Shown piece after piece: positions 36,458 through 49,636 of a DNA stretch of 64,000 nt. Position 1 is the stretch's first letter; each line of letters starts with the position of its first letter. The stretch comes from Dermanyssus gallinae (Eukaryota; Arthropoda; Arachnida; Mesostigmata; Dermanyssidae). The translations under genes were made by a program, and so were the position numbers. Where the stretch lies: assembly GCA_003439945.1 (NCBI GenBank), contig QVRM01001057.1:1-64000 (forward strand). The letters are read 5' to 3'. The notes below the pieces were generated by a model. The model saw only the letters and a list, made by a program, of their open reading frames with translations. It was not told where the DNA came from and searched no databases.

Positions 36458-36825
36458 CACGTGTAAAAATACCCAGTAATCTAAATCCAATTAGATTGCA
36501 CTGAGGTAGCTGCCACGACTGTTTAAATAGACGGTTTTCGAGTACACCGAATTTATTTTACGATGTTTTTTGGGGACTTTGTGACTAATGTGACACTCAT
36601 ATACTTACTAAACCCTTATTCTCTCCCCTTCGGCTCGGTATTGCTTCGAGGCCACGGGAAACACGTATCCGCGCCATTTGTCGTCATAGTCTTTCCCACT
36701 CCCCCCCCCCCATTCTCACGCACTAATATGTGGTTTGTTCAGATGGGCAAGATTTTAAAAAAAACGCGAGACCCCTATGGCTGCTCACTTTCTCGCTTCC
36801 CCCTTCCTCTTGAGCACCCCGAGCA

Positions 36826-37263
36826 TTATATAACTCGAATCTGCCCCTCCTGGCTTTGTCCGGGGTCAACTTGAGCGAGCAAAATAGCGTCGAACGAATT
36901 CGTCGCCTTCATCCAAGCCTCCGCCGTCGTAATCGTGTAAGCGACAATCTCCCTAATAGTTGAGAAGCCCTTCAGGATCGGAACCCGCGTCTCGTGCAGC
37001 CCTGAGAGCCCTGCAGCGCAGAACGGCGTGCTCGACGACGTCTGGCTCACCAGAACCACACGTCACACATAGATGTCACTGTTAGCATTTGTAATCCTCA
37101 TCATGTAGCTCTGAAGTTGATCGTGTCCAGTCAACACCTGCGTCGTACAGTAGGATAGCTTTCCGTTCTGGTAGCCGTACCAAGCCCACACTTCGGGTCT
37201 TACCTCCACCCATTCCTCTTTGCGGGTCCCGATGGTGGCACTCTTGGCCATGATCAGTTCCAA
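36826..37263 (-). pseudogene. R1-type retrotransposon C-terminal fossil
   Basis: Two minus frames (37263-37063 and 37059-36826) read TQVLTGHDQLQSYMMRITNANSDIYV and so on. They align with AQALSGHGQFQAYMMKIGKA and the zinc-finger region of the intact R1-type ORF at 60075-61685. A stop separates them where the first finger Cys should be. Downstream, IREIVAYTITTAEAW parallels AQVIVTHMVNSTTNW. Diverged, old copy of the same clade. Confidence 0.75.
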
Positions 37264-37648
37264 AAATCCGTCTAAAAAGCGTTTGCTTCTCTACGACAAT
37301 AACAAAAGTGAGCCAGGCTCTTTCCTCTTTCTTTTTTTGTCGTAAGTCTCTTCTGTTTGCTGGCTCGGAACGGTTTTCTTTGGCTTGAGGCTTGCGTAAT
37401 ATTTATTGGTTAGCTCCACATTGAGGTGGAGGTCTTTTATTTCTGCACCTATGAATGATTCTGGCGGTAGAAGAGAAAACACCTCTAGGAGTTTATCCGT
37501 TTTTATCTGTATTTGTCCCTTCGTTCTAGTGAAGGTGAAATTAACTTTGAACGTTTAACGACAATTTTCACGTATACTTAGACTCATCGTTTGTACTGCC
37601 TTACATATTAGTGTGTGTGTATTCTCGTGTATGTTGATAGTAATCCCA

Positions 37649-37651
<3 letters not shown>

Positions 37652-37701
<50 letters not shown>
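37652..37701. repeat. (TA)n microsatellite
   Basis: A 50-base array. Confidence 0.95.
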
Positions 37702-37703
<2 letters not shown>

Positions 37704-38058
37704 TAAAACTAGCGGTTGGGATGTAGCTATAGAGAGGCAAGTCCTCCGAAGAGTATGAATAGCAGAAACATATTTTGAAGCCAAACTTTTCAACTCGCAA
37801 AAGCTACCGCAAAACCCATTAGTGAACTGTCGTTGCGGCTGAGGCTCGAAGCCGACGTAAAGGCTCGGCCCGTGGTGTGGTTTCTCGTCACATCGATATG
37901 AACAGTGAAATGTGAATGAGGTATCGTGTAGTTTCCACCTGAACATGCTTTACCTATTATGCCAATTAGGTTCAACTAGCGCCGACGAGTGCACACAATC
38001 CCCGATCGCCATTATATAAGGGAGCCTACTTCGTCTTTCAAGCCACACCTTAAAGCCA

Positions 38059-38091
38059 TATATATATATATAGATATATATATATATACAT

Positions 38092-38187
<96 letters not shown>

Positions 38188-38258
38188 ATATATCTATATG
38201 TATATGTATATAGATATATATATATATATAATATATATACATATACATATATACATAT

Positions 38259-38290
<32 letters not shown>
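38059..38290. repeat. Long (TA)n array with periodic C/G interruptions
   Basis: About 230 bases, the longest TA array here, with CATATA and GTATAT variants. Confidence 0.95.
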
Positions 38291-38293
<3 letters not shown>

Positions 38294-38911
38294 CCGTAGC
38301 GTTCGAATAACATTAAAAGTGCTTGAGCTGAAGCCTAAACACCCTGCACTGTCCTACAAATACCGTTTTGAAGCATTCCACTTTTCACTTACTGTACGTT
38401 ACATGCACAACATGTATGTCATATAAAATGTGTATAAGCACTACCATACCGTTCTAAAACGAAGTGTTCCGGCAAACGGTCGACACAATGCTTGCCTCAC
38501 CATTTGGCCCTCTCTTTGTTCGCTCGTGACCTCCTGAATTCGCCTACTTAGCTCTTTAAGGAATGCATCGGCTCCCTTGCTGATTGATCCTAGTGTCTCC
38601 ATGGCAATAGACACAAAAATATATATTCCGTTTTCTAGCGTCCGCGTGCTTTGCTACCCACCCCGGCTCAACTGAACTGTGATGTTATATAAAAGTCAGC
38701 TTTTACGGTGGCTCTACCTGTAGACTTCTGGGTGTGTCTGCAAATTCTGCGGGGTAGCTTGCGAGAAATACCACGTCGTTGCAGCTACATGATGCAGCGT
38801 GTTTTGCTGACGTTACTGTTTAAACTAAATGTCTCGGTAAATCATAGTCATGTTTCTTGAATGTGCAGCGACAAACATGAATAGCGAGGCGGGCTAAAAC
38901 GTCATTATCGT

Positions 38912-38913
<2 letters not shown>

Positions 38914-38979
<66 letters not shown>
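38914..38979. repeat. (TA)n microsatellite
   Basis: A 66-base array. Confidence 0.95.
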
Positions 38980-38982
<3 letters not shown>

Positions 38983-40325
38983 CCAGCAAAATAAATTAAA
39001 ATTGGGATTTTTCGACTGTAATCTTATTAGCCGCTGCAAGTTTTTAAAAAAGCAGCTTCTTGTATATACCAATTACAGGTTATACTGGGATTATGCCCAC
39101 AAAGTACAGTCGCTGAAGCAACATTGGTAATTATGACTTCTGACGTCAATATCATATTTTACCTCAACCTTCAACTAACAATTATTGATGCTTAAATCTC
39201 TCGCAATTGTCATATATTATTTATTTAGAACAGACTTAATGAATGTGTTTTGGAATGAATTTAAGAACAAAGCTAGCCGTATCTCTGCTATTCTCTCGTA
39301 TTGAGAAAGCCTCTGCTTCACCATAATTTGTTTTCATAATTTTATTTCACCCATATTGAGTACGTATATAACATAGATAATTATACTGATTATTCAATTA
39401 TATAGCCAGCTGCTCGCGGCACCTCACCACAGTATGCTTGCCAAACTGGCTGCGACCGCATTGCTTGTCACAAATTGAGCGGCCATCTATATTATTGAAT
39501 TGTACGGAGACGCATTTTGGTACAGCAATCGCAAATGACAAAGTTTGCTAGAAACACCACTTCGTTTAGAACGGACGAACACAGTATGCGGTTTTGAGAG
39601 GCCACAGTGCTAATCGGAGTTCACTGAAGGCCCTTGACCAAAGCAAAACCATTTTGAGCATCGTGTCTGCACATATATTGGATGTTGAACGTGGATGCAC
39701 ATATATTGATGCGCGTTGGTACATGAGGTAAGCTAAAAGAAAGATACATATATTTTAAGCGAGCTTGTAAAAAAAGTAACGTTTTTCAACGAAGGCGAAA
39801 TAAACAAACTACGTTGTCATAGACAAACACTAAATAAGTTGATCTCCAAACACCTGCCCTCAAAGCAATGGACTACCACAGCGTTGCAGCCACGAGCTAC
39901 TACAACAACATGTTTTAATGCTCTAGACGTCTTTAGTACTGCCAATATATCAATGATCTATGCATAGAAATTTAAAATATCTTGATTTAACAAACATCCA
40001 CCTACAAAAGCTCATAAAGGGACGTATTTCCAATTAATGTGGAGTTTTTCCGTTTGAGGTTGAACGATTAAGCACACAAAACGGCCTTTAGCTTCAACTA
40101 GACGAAATTCGCTTAAACCGGATGCAAATACAAATGTTGTTATTCTAGTACGAATTCCCGCAGTTTTACGGGCGCCTGGAGCATTTTGCAAAATTGTGCC
40201 TTAACTGTAGCACGTATCTATCTACAGTGACGATGGTGCGCAGCTGTTGTTTTATAGTATATTGAACTTTAAACGCGTTTCTTAGTTTCTTGAGCCAGCT
40301 TTATATAAATATGTCAATATCAATA

Positions 40326-41040
40326 AAAACTAAAATATCACACCCGTATTTAAGCCGTAGTCCTGGCAACGACACTGTGCGGCTTGCCTCGACGGAGCTC
40401 AAGTATGTCCAGAGCTTCAAGTACCTTGGCATCGTCTTCCCCTCTATCGGCCATTCATTCACGGAGCACATCACGGATCGGGTGAGAAACGCGCTAGTGG
40501 CATCTGTTGGGATACAGAAGCCGCAGCTGCTTCCTGAAGACTGCTCTCGGCCTATTCGATCTCGAGCTCGCACCCGTCGCTTCTTACGGCATTCAGGTCA
40601 TCTGGAGACAGCTCTCGCGGCAGCAACTTGAAATGCTGGACCGCGTCAAACCGGCTTACCTCAAGCGTGTAATGGGCCTGCACTCCTCGAGCAAGAACCG
40701 CCTTATGTATCTGCTGGCAGACACTCCGCTGTTCATCGAGGATCTGAAGGGACGCTTCAACTTGCTAGAGACTCCCGTCTACAAAGGATTCATCCGCATG
40801 TGGGAGTACAAGATGGCGAACGTCGACCCGAACATCTTTGACACGGGGCCATGCGAGACAGCACCTAGAAGGACCTAGGTCGCACAAACCGCCACATAGT
40901 GACTCGCTTTGCGGTACACGGGTTTCACCACGTCCTGTGCGAGACACGCGGTTTCCACGACCCCCATCCATCATGTATACATACTCGATGCGGGGCATTT
41001 TGCACAAAGTATCACGGGTCAATCTGCCAACGTGTGATCT
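40326..41040 (+). pseudogene. Non-LTR retrotransposon 3' end fossil with Cys/His motif
   Basis: Frame one reads FKYLGIVFPSIGHSFTEHI. After a shift near 40525 the frame 40507-40878 reads LKTALGLFDLELAPVASYGI, FIEDLKGRFNLLETPVY and so on to a stop at 40876-40878. A further frame holds a 36-residue block at 40920-41027 with C-x11-C-x4-C-x3-C-x3-H-x3-C, starting GFHHVLCE. It is the better preserved partner of 17180-17887. Thumb and C-terminal region of a non-LTR reverse transcriptase. Confidence 0.8.
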
Positions 41041-43535
41041 CTCTAAGGAGCCTCCCGCAGTGATATTGTTCTTATTATACCATTTGATCATCACAATGTA
41101 CCTAACAAAAGTGATTTTAATAAATTACGATATTGGTATTTAAGTCTTAGTGCTAAGCAAAACGATACTGCTCAGTTTCGTTTATGAATACCGTCGTATT
41201 CTCTCGGATCTGGACGTACTCTGGGCGGGTAGCGGTGCAAATGGGCTCGCTGTGCAAAACACGAGTAAGATAAGGCGCTGTCCTATGGTGTAACTACATA
41301 ATCTAGAAACCCTTATGCACTGTGCTTAAGCAAGTGGTCTTTCCCTTTTGATGGTGTTACTCGCGATATGTATAACGTACACGAAAATGTTTATTTCGCT
41401 ATACCGTTTTGCCGTTCGGGTTGAGTTGAGTCCGAACAGTTGGTGTGTACCTATTCGACATTAGGAGCAATTTTGCAGTTTGAAAACACAACTTGCAAGA
41501 TATGAAAGTTGATGATTCTCAACTTCAATCATTTTGAACTTGTTCTAGGTTCGTTTTCGTGATTGGTCGTCCGTTCTAATCTGTCAGCGCCAAATGCATG
41601 CAAACACCTATAGCTTGGAACTGGGGCCGCCCCGCCTCGGTTGCCAGAAGTTTGTCTGCCGGTTGGCCTTTATGCGGCTGGCCATCCTGCTAGTGGTACT
41701 AGATCTAACAACAACACAACAACAACAAATTACGTCGTCCTCGTAGAGTTACAGCGGGCCGGATGGAATATGTGAACGTGCATAGACACAAGGAGTCATC
41801 ACAGCTAGGGAGGCCAGAAGGGACCTGGGGGCGGTGGCCGCGCAGGAGGAAACAACCCTCAAACCTGCTGCAGACTGAGAACGTATGCGATGACACGTGT
41901 TTACTACAGTAGAACGCGCGGCATTTAGCACTTTGCCTCTCTCGAACTCACTCTTCCTCGCTCTCTCTCTCTCTCTCTCTCTGTTTTGTTCTCATAAGCT
42001 GCGCGTTTGAAGCTGCTGCTGTTAATACAGGTAGCCTAGCCCAGTAGTACAGGCCAGCCTGCAGTACGAGAAAGAGCGAGAGAGAGAAGTTAGTAGTTAA
42101 CAGCATGTAGTTAACAGCAGTGTTAGTATTCGTAGTAGTAGTAGAGACGGTGCTGCGTCGAGATCACACGGAGCGACACGGTCTGTCTGTGAACTCTGGT
42201 GTAGCGCTAAATGAGCATCGGTTCAGCCATGCGACGAATCCCCGTGTCCCAGTATGACAAATATCGAATGAGGCAGACAATCTTTTTCAGTACGACACGT
42301 TAAGTGGCCGCTACTATAAACTTCCATTTTCGTGTTCGCTTCTTTCTCGCGTGCGTTGTTAGAAAGATTCGCAGTAGCGTATCTGGAACATAAGCACTCC
42401 CGGAAGTACGACTTCGTATTACCAGAAGCAATCTAGACGCTCATAATCACTACTTGATTGGTGTGTTTACGAATTCTCGCTGAGTCTTTACTTCACTCAG
42501 TTACCCGATTCCTCTACCGCTGCACCAGTAAACGACCAACAATACAGCAATCAAGTCCCGAATCTCTACTGACTCCAAAATAAATTCTGGCACGAGCAGC
42601 CACTAGTTGCACAAAAGCTGAATTTTTTGCTACACACTTTTCCTAGTTAAACTGTTCTTCATGCTGCTCAAATTCTTTGCCTATGGAGAAATCCGGAATC
42701 TTCACAAAACTCTCACAGAGGAAGCCTAAAAAGCTGCACCTTTGTCAACGTGTTATACTAAGTAGACAGCAGCCATAGCGTACCGTATTATTTACGTACT
42801 CCACAGATTATTTAATGATTTGATCGGAGCTTTTCTGATTGATTATTTGAAAACTTGCAATAAAGTTTCGTAAAATATCTATATATATATAAACAAATGT
42901 GTATTATTTGACTTTTCTAACTTTTTATTGTCATAGCAAAGAAGCGGCCAATAATATCAGCACTCGCAAACTGTGCTAGTTAGTACCTGCGCGTTTATCA
43001 TTATTTTTAAATAAAGTCGACAGCGATGGAAGACTTGCAGCATTCGGTTCGATATCACAATTTCCACAGAGCCTTTTTGGAAATATTTAATTAAACCTAT
43101 GCATTTGCACAAGTATGGGCTCCAGACCCAGGCGTCTCTCTCATCATATTTGGACTAGTATTATTACTTCGTTAGAACGTAAAAACCTCGATAAAGAAAT
43201 GTATGCTAATCAATAAATATATTGTACATTTCTTAAATGTCAACACATCCTGCAAAGAATGCGTCCAATTTACGCTCGCAAGAATAGTGCGGATCAACTT
43301 ATAATCAGTCTTTCAGGATGAGAGTTTTCAGTGTCTTTTTTTTAATAAATTGAACTCACAAGATGTATATATATACACAGAACTTGCATTCGAGTGACGA
43401 CATAAATTCAGCTAAGGCGGCACAACTCTGTATTTTCATAGAATTAATGGGGCTGGGTTTCCCCGTACCTCGTCAGGAGCAGATACCGATTCCAAGTCCC
43501 TTTCCGCTACTGCTGCTCCTGTTATTATTAGTAAT
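41041..43535. other. Unassigned DNA
   Basis: A CT run at 41958-41982 and GA-rich DNA near 42070-42090 lie in a GC-richer patch (41600-42230) that could be promoter-like. Nothing is recognised. The rest is AT-rich. Confidence 0.35.
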
Positions 43536-43640
43536 ATTGTTGTTGTTGTTGTTGTTGTTGTTGTGGTGGTGGTTGTTGTTGTTACTATTGTTGCTATTTT
43601 TGTTGTTGTTGCTATTGTTGTTCTTGTTGTTGCTGGTGAT
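43536..43640 (-). repeat. (TTG)n triplet tract
   Basis: CAA-type on the minus strand. The Leu-rich plus frame (43363-43728) and Thr-rich minus frame through it are artefacts. Confidence 0.9.
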
Positions 43641-45989
43641 GTTCGTGTCGGTGTGGTGCCGGCATGGATGCCGAGCGACATCTGACCGAGCAGAGACTGG
43701 GCTGCCCGAAACGCAGATTAGAGAATAGAACCCGACATGCCCTTAGGCGTGTAGCCAACCAATCTTGCATACTCATCGCGTATGGGCGAGATATGCATAT
43801 CTGCATGTTTGTGTGCTGTTTCGCGTTGTCTCCTTTTTCCCTTCGGGCAAGTACTTGCCGCCTTGTCCGAGGGTGCGCGTCGTATAGTATATGTGAGAGA
43901 GAACAGAGAACATCTACTTTTAGAAGTGAGTGAAAGTTTATTCACAGCACTAGCAGCAGCAGTATGCCTTAGTTTCTATTAGTAGATTTATTACCATATA
44001 AATATACGCTAGACAACTATACAAGGCGCCGATCAAACGTGCCCCTTTTTGGGGTCCATGTTGATGGACGCCGAATCGAGGACGGGGGAAGGGCGTGAAG
44101 ACTTAGGATTGTGTTGCCGGAGACATCGAAGTGAGAACGAATTGTATTCAGTCCTACTGCAGACTCTTCCGAGTACTAGCCTCCTTGTTACGCAAACCCT
44201 TGTTATTATAATTATTATTATTATTATTGTCATTACGCAACATGATTATTGGTGATCGAACCATACGAAGTGCTTGCTTGGAGTGTAGAAATTCAAAAAA
44301 ACATTGTGAGTGAGCAGTACAAATCAACGATAAAAATGCTGTGTGAAATGCTGATACAAAAAGTCATTAAAGATTCCGTTTACATACAATATATGTTACT
44401 GTTTGAACTAATGCTATAGCTCAGTAGTCAGTTCGATTATATACCATTACGTCGTCGTTGCTTTCCGACGCTGTACCAAATGATGCAACAATACAATTTT
44501 TCCACAAAAGCTGTAGTCAGCGATATTTGTGGCAACCTGTTAACCTCATACATAGAAATATTAAAGACTGTACACTGCGTATCGAAATATTGTACGCATG
44601 GATAGATTTTCCGATTCCAAGGAAGTCTATATTTTTCACGTTAAGACATGAGCCCAGTTTCCAGCGCTTCAAATTCCCCATATAACAGATGGCTTCTATG
44701 GGTACTGGTTTCATCAAGACGCAAGTATCGATTTGAATCTACTGATAATAGTCGCTTTTTGCAAATATGTACATTAACAATATTGCAATTTGATTTACGC
44801 ATGAGTACAACTATTTTGAGGTCCGCTTTAGGCTTGTTACGCCCCTTAGAATTTGTAATCAAACAGACGTACTGCGGTTAAAAAGGAGAGTTCTCAGACT
44901 GACTAATCTCAAATATACCACTCAGATAATGCCCCTGCTAGGCGCGTATTTAATTCCTATATACGGCAAATAAAAAAAGAAAAAAGACTCCGTAACGCAG
45001 AGCGCAACAACAAGTCCACAACTTGTTCTCAACTTAGCAAGTCAAACTTTCTCTCATTTTGAATTTTAAAAGACTAGGTTTTATCGATCTTATTTTGGAA
45101 TATCACCTGCGTGGCGTAGTGTGCCAGTGTTTCCAAAGCGTGCTGTATGTGAAATCTGCTAAACCATTAGATGACCACGCTCTAGTCACACCGTCTTCAC
45201 AAAACCATGGTATTTTCATAACTGTCAATAGCAGAACACTGACCAGGATCGAGAATATTCTGTGCAATCAGTGGTAAGTTGTCTGAAGTAAGAATGTTTG
45301 AATTTTCCATAATTTGAAAATGCTTAATCGAATTTAAGCGGTAAACTTGAGAATACTTAGCCGCAGGCTTATTTATCTCAACTACGATCCTTTGTTATCA
45401 GATCAAGTACTGCTACCAATTCGGCTTATACTAACTACATACGACTAGAATACAAGGGCTGTAAGGAGAATTATATATATATATATATATATATATAGGG
45501 TGTAATATAACATGCTAACATAATGTCACATGGTTTAGTTTTAATTTTCGTGAAGTCACAAAATAATTTTGAATTATATGTTATAATTATTTAAATAACA
45601 CATTAGTTCAACCGTAGGGTTACGCCGCACTGAATGATGAGTATGCACTGGACACTTCTTTGCGTTTGTACTAATTTCTCTTGAGCCATCTTTAGACCAT
45701 GATTGACCACATTTATCGGATACGGAAGATGCATATGTTAAAACTGGGAAAGCAAAAACTTTGAAAGTGTTATGCTAAGTATTAAGCTCTTGAGAATCAA
45801 AGTTCACGCTACCGAATTCGCTTTTTGACGTGCTTGAAATCTAAGTTAGCTGTTTATTCCGAGTAACAATGTTTGTAAATATCAAGTGTGACCAATATAA
45901 TAACACCTATGTAATTTATAGTTCTCGCGGAGCTTACTGCTTTGCCCTTGTAAATTTGGTCGGGATTATTGTGTCCTGAATAGAAAACA
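43641..45989. other. Unassigned DNA
   Basis: A short TTA array lies near 44204-44230 and a TA array at 45472-45497. Frames of up to 89 residues without domains. Nothing recognised. Confidence 0.4.
45472..45497. repeat. (TA)n microsatellite
   Basis: A 26-base array. Confidence 0.9.
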
Positions 45990-46323
45990 GTGCTCTTAAA
46001 TATTGAAAGCATTAGACCAACTCAAGAACCTAAGTTGACGAAACACAGAACGGACCTGGATGGAGCTCGGGCGATTATAGAGGCCGTGAAGGCAGACCCT
46101 AGGGGCCTTTCTTTCCGAATCGTAACGAGCAAAGTAAAGACACCCTCGCAGGAGCTTTCTCCAAAGGAACATTAGGTGGTAGTTGGCCACTTCTTCCCAG
46201 AGAGACAACGGACATCGGAGTTCCGCGTTTGGCCAGAAGACGTACCTGAGATGACGCTAGACGATATCAATGCGACCGGACAGAGGTTAGCTTCTAGCAA
46301 AGCCCCCAGACCAAGCGAAGCTG
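45990..46323 (+). pseudogene. R1-type retrotransposon fragment (region before the reverse transcriptase)
   Basis: One frame (45990-46175) reads ARAIIEAVKADPRGLSFRIV. The next reads HFFPERQRTSEFRVWPEDVP then MTLDDINATGQRLASSKAPR. R1-type proteins carry a FP-(E/A)-RP block and a KAPGPDG block just before the reverse transcriptase. A stop separates the frames and the piece is cut off by a (TA)n array. Related to the scrap at 57583-57890. Confidence 0.65.
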
Positions 46324-46324
46324 G

Positions 46325-46348
46325 ATATATATATATATATATATATGA

Positions 46349-46396
<48 letters not shown>
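46325..46396. repeat. (TA)n microsatellite
   Basis: A 72-base array with short interruptions that cuts off the R1-type fragment. Confidence 0.95.
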
Positions 46397-46398
<2 letters not shown>

Positions 46399-47179
46399 CT
46401 TTTGTAGCTCCTAGTTGCGTTTTCATGGCAAAACTTGTGTCTGCTGTAATGAGATGTCTATTGCTCTCCATCACGAGAGCTTTCACTCTCTTCCTCGGTT
46501 GCTCTCGCTGACTTGTTAGAACAACAACAACGACACCCAAAAGTTTGGCTGTTTAAATATCGTAGCTAATGCCGGCCCAGCCACGTCGCGTAATAACGGC
46601 AGAGTCACACGCAACCACCCTGTTATAGCCTTTCGGCGGCTAGAAGTAAAACCCACGCTGATGAGTTGAGCTCGTCCAGTGCGCAACTTTAACGATTCAC
46701 GTATTTTCTTGCAGCCGCGTGCATCGGGCTCTATATGTGCGCCGGCACAGTTTCGCGATTTTCTTTCGGCGTCATTTTATGACGCAACTGCATCGTTGCA
46801 ATTTCATTATATTGTAAGGCTACAGTTCTTCGTACTTTCGTCCGCTTCTGCTCCAACCAGCATAGGCTGACTACGACTCATTAATAGGCCAGCCAGACGA
46901 CAACGACGATGACGACGACGACGACAACGTTCACAACGACCTTTAAGTAAGTTGAATAAGGGCTGCCTGCACTACAGGAGAGTGCAACGTAGTGCTAACG
47001 ATAGAGCAAAAGCAACTTCGTGTGAAAATGGCACACGACATGCTGGACAACGCAAAACGTAACCCCAACTTTCTAAACGCCGCCATCGCTTCTAATGAAA
47101 CGTGGGGTCACAAAAGGGAGTTCCGGAGTTCGGCCCAGAAGTAAAGATGCAGTCCTCACAAGATGAACTAATTGAATTT
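46397..47179. other. Unassigned DNA
   Basis: A GAC-type triplet run lies near 46902-46925. Nothing else seen. Confidence 0.4.
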
Positions 47180-47345
47180 GAACGGAGCAACGTGGTTTAG
47201 TGGCAAAGCCATTGCTTTGCTTTAAAAAGGCCGTGGGTTCAAGTTCTGGACCGGCCACTTTTAAGTTGGTTTTTGTGCTTTCCCATTCAGACAAGGTGAA
47301 TGCACCTGAATGAAGTATAATCACTCGGTCATGATCGGACAAAAA
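47180..47345 (+). mobile_element. tRNA-derived SINE, family A, diverged
   Basis: An A box-like TGGTTTAGTGG lies at 47193-47203 and a weakened B box GGTTCAAGTTC at 47236-47246. The ACCGGCCACTTTTAAGTTGG body start matches the other family A copies. The 3' part is diverged. Confidence 0.75.
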
Positions 47346-48251
47346 ACGGAGAACACATAAGTTTTAATAAAAAAATACGGTTCTTTACCGTCCACCCCAT
47401 TATAGTTAATAGAGTAAGTTTGATCTTATCTTGGTTTATGCTTATACATATACATGTAAAAATTATTTAACATTTTAAACTCAAACATAAGAGCTTCTTG
47501 GCGCCAGGTCCAAGTATAGGGGTAAACAATAGGTATATATTGAATTTGGCAAGGCTTTCTGCTTGCCGATTTGTAGTCATCAATTGGTGTAAGCCTTTTA
47601 CGATTACTACCTGTAAGACGCATGGGTGAAACTATAAATAAAGTCACGATAACTTCAGAAAATAGCAAATTCTTTTTGAAGAAAAATATGGCAAAAATAT
47701 CACGCCGGTGCTAAATGACGCCGAAATAATTCTATGTGGTTTTATACGCTTCAAAACACTACCGGCTAAGACCACGTTTTCCTGGAGTTTCTTTTTGTTT
47801 ATATTTTACATACTAAGATACAGACTACATTTATGCAACGGTTTTAGACAGACGTTTGCGTACAGCAACAAAAGACATTTCATGTATACGCAGATTTATT
47901 TTGTTGTCAAAAGAGGATTGTAAACTTCTAACTACGGCTTCTAACCAAGCACTCATGCAGTAACTTCTGAACTTTTTCGAATATGGTTATTGTCACTGAT
48001 CGTCAAATCCGTCTTTTACAAGAATAGTTGCCAAATCTAATCATCATTGTCGAACATGGTGTTTGTAAACGAAAAGTTCTCCTGTGGCGATTTTGCCAGA
48101 CAAGTCGCTGGGATATGCATCAGAAGTTAATGCAGTAATGGCCAGATGTGTCGGGAATGTAGTGGGTGCTTAATAAGTCGGTTTAAATACTTTAGAATTT
48201 GATATTTAGAAAGGCTTCCTGAATTCCTTGAACTTAAGCAGATTTAGAAAC
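47346..48251. other. AT-rich unassigned DNA
   Basis: Short frames only, nothing recognised. Confidence 0.45.
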
Positions 48252-48350
48252 TCATTCGGGAGGTCGCAGCTGGACCATTTACTCCTAAATGGGTTTCTAT
48301 GGTTTCCAAGTTAGAAAAAATGAATGCCGGAGTGGACTATACTCGGACAA
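48252..48350 (+). mobile_element. SINE family A, partial and diverged
   Basis: CATTCGGGAGG, TATGGTTTCCAAGTTAGA and ATGCCGGAGTGGA match the middle of the family A SINEs in order. The A box is missing and the B box is degraded. Confidence 0.65.
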
Positions 48351-48811
48351 AAAAAGACAAAACACAGATATATCAATAAAAGAGAGTGTGCTTTACAAAA
48401 AATCTCCAATTAATGTTTGTGCCCAGGTGCGTTTCAAGATCGGGGCACATTAGCAATATATTCGCCTGGCGCGTGGTCACGGATATTCACACGGATTCCG
48501 CCTGCGACCAGTCATTTCTTATCCTTTATTACATTAAAAATAGAGCTTTCTAATCTACTCTATCCACCCCCATTATTAATATTATTATTATAAGCCGCCT
48601 TGCCTGCCATGAGGATCTCTAACCCTGTTAAGACAAACAGACCGGGCCTACAAGAAGCACGCACCTTTCGATAACACACAGAGTGCTTCGATTAACTCAG
48701 ATTTGCGGTGCTTGGATCCGTTCGCTCCGCAGATGTCTCGCAGGTGTTTCGACGGGCATCTTGCTTGCCATGTCCTCATGGCAGAGTAATGCTTTGCTTA
48801 CTCATATATAT
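48351..48811. other. Unassigned DNA
   Basis: Nothing recognised. It ends in CATATATATAG at the 3' junction of the R2-like copy B. Confidence 0.45.
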
Positions 48812-49636
48812 AGAAAATATTGTGATGATTTATTAATCATTTACAATACGTTTGCACACTCGGCAGTGCTCGCTTTAATAAAAATGGTGGTAAAAAGGTG
48901 TCACGTGAAGTTAAGAGTCAGTTGTCCGTGTCCTTGCTTGATGGTAGCCTGCGCTCTTATGGACCCGGTGCGAGCGATATATCCTCAAGGTTCCTTGCAA
49001 AGTTAAAACGGTGAGATCCATAAGATTCCTCTTCGTGACGCCGAGCCCCAAGAGCGTCCTCGCAGATTCGGAGTCCCATACACCACTCATAGAGATAGTG
49101 ATGGATCCGAATCTGCGAGGTTTTTGCGGGTAGGGGAGCGCCGCTCTTAGGAACTCGACGTCATATTTGGCGATCTTGTCTTGCCGTGCTTTTGCCAGGT
49201 CCCGGTTCGGGCCACAAACCTCGGCATCTAAAACCCAGACCTCGGTAGGTGTTGTTATTACGAGGTCGGGCTTTAGACCCGGTGCGCCCGGTCGACGGAA
49301 TACTCGCTCACGAACCACCTCATGACCCCTTTCGCGGAGAAGACGCGCCACGCGATCACAGACGTCGTCATGTCTCTTTATGTTTTGTTTGTGTGTTATG
49401 TCGCACATCTGAGCGACATGAGCCAACGTCTCAGGAGCATGACACCCGTGCCTACAACGTTTGTTGTAGCCCGGGCGTCCCCTGGCCAATCTGGCACGCG
49501 TTGGTAGTGCGTTGATCCTGAGCTTTAGTAGGTTTAAATACTCCTTACCAGATAGGTAGGGCATACCCTTAATCCAGTAATGTACAAAGGGCGTTTCGTG
49601 TGCTTTTTTAAAATGTGCCCCATCGAACGTGTTGTG
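48812..49636 (-). mobile_element. R2-like non-LTR retrotransposon, 5'-truncated, copy B
   Basis: About 825 bases on the minus strand: an uninterrupted C-terminal coding part, then a 3' untranslated region ending with the shared tail (48812-48873). The 5' truncation point lies directly against (TA)n (49637-49656) and the 3' end against TATATATG. There is no poly-A tail and no rDNA. It is the best preserved copy of the family in the window. Confidence 0.85.
48911..49636 (-). pseudogene. R2-like protein C terminus: zinc finger and restriction-like endonuclease
   Basis: About 240 residues. The finger is C-x3-C-x7-H-x4-C (CRHGCHAPETLAHVAQMC), the same spacing as in R2 proteins. It is followed by a basic stretch, the endonuclease motif GLKPDLVI, and VWVLDAEVCG with the next acidic residue. 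In R2, target cutting for reverse transcription is done by this domain. The reverse transcriptase itself is absent through 5' truncation. The formal open frame extends upstream to 49918 only because TA repeats and flanking DNA happen to stay open; that start is not real. Confidence 0.85.

Larger units (their letters stand above)
33745..36825. other. Unassigned DNA
   Basis: A hairpin (10-bp perfect stem GCCAATTACC, 8-base loop) lies at 34275-34302 and a 16-base palindrome at 36429-36444. A minus frame of 136 residues at 34940-35350 has no recognisable domain. A run of C occurs near 36704-36712. Otherwise nothing. Confidence 0.4.
37264..40325. other. Unassigned DNA with long TA arrays
   Basis: TA arrays at 37652-37701, 38059-38290 and 38914-38979. 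From 38980 to 40280 the DNA is AT-rich and I see nothing. Confidence 0.45.
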
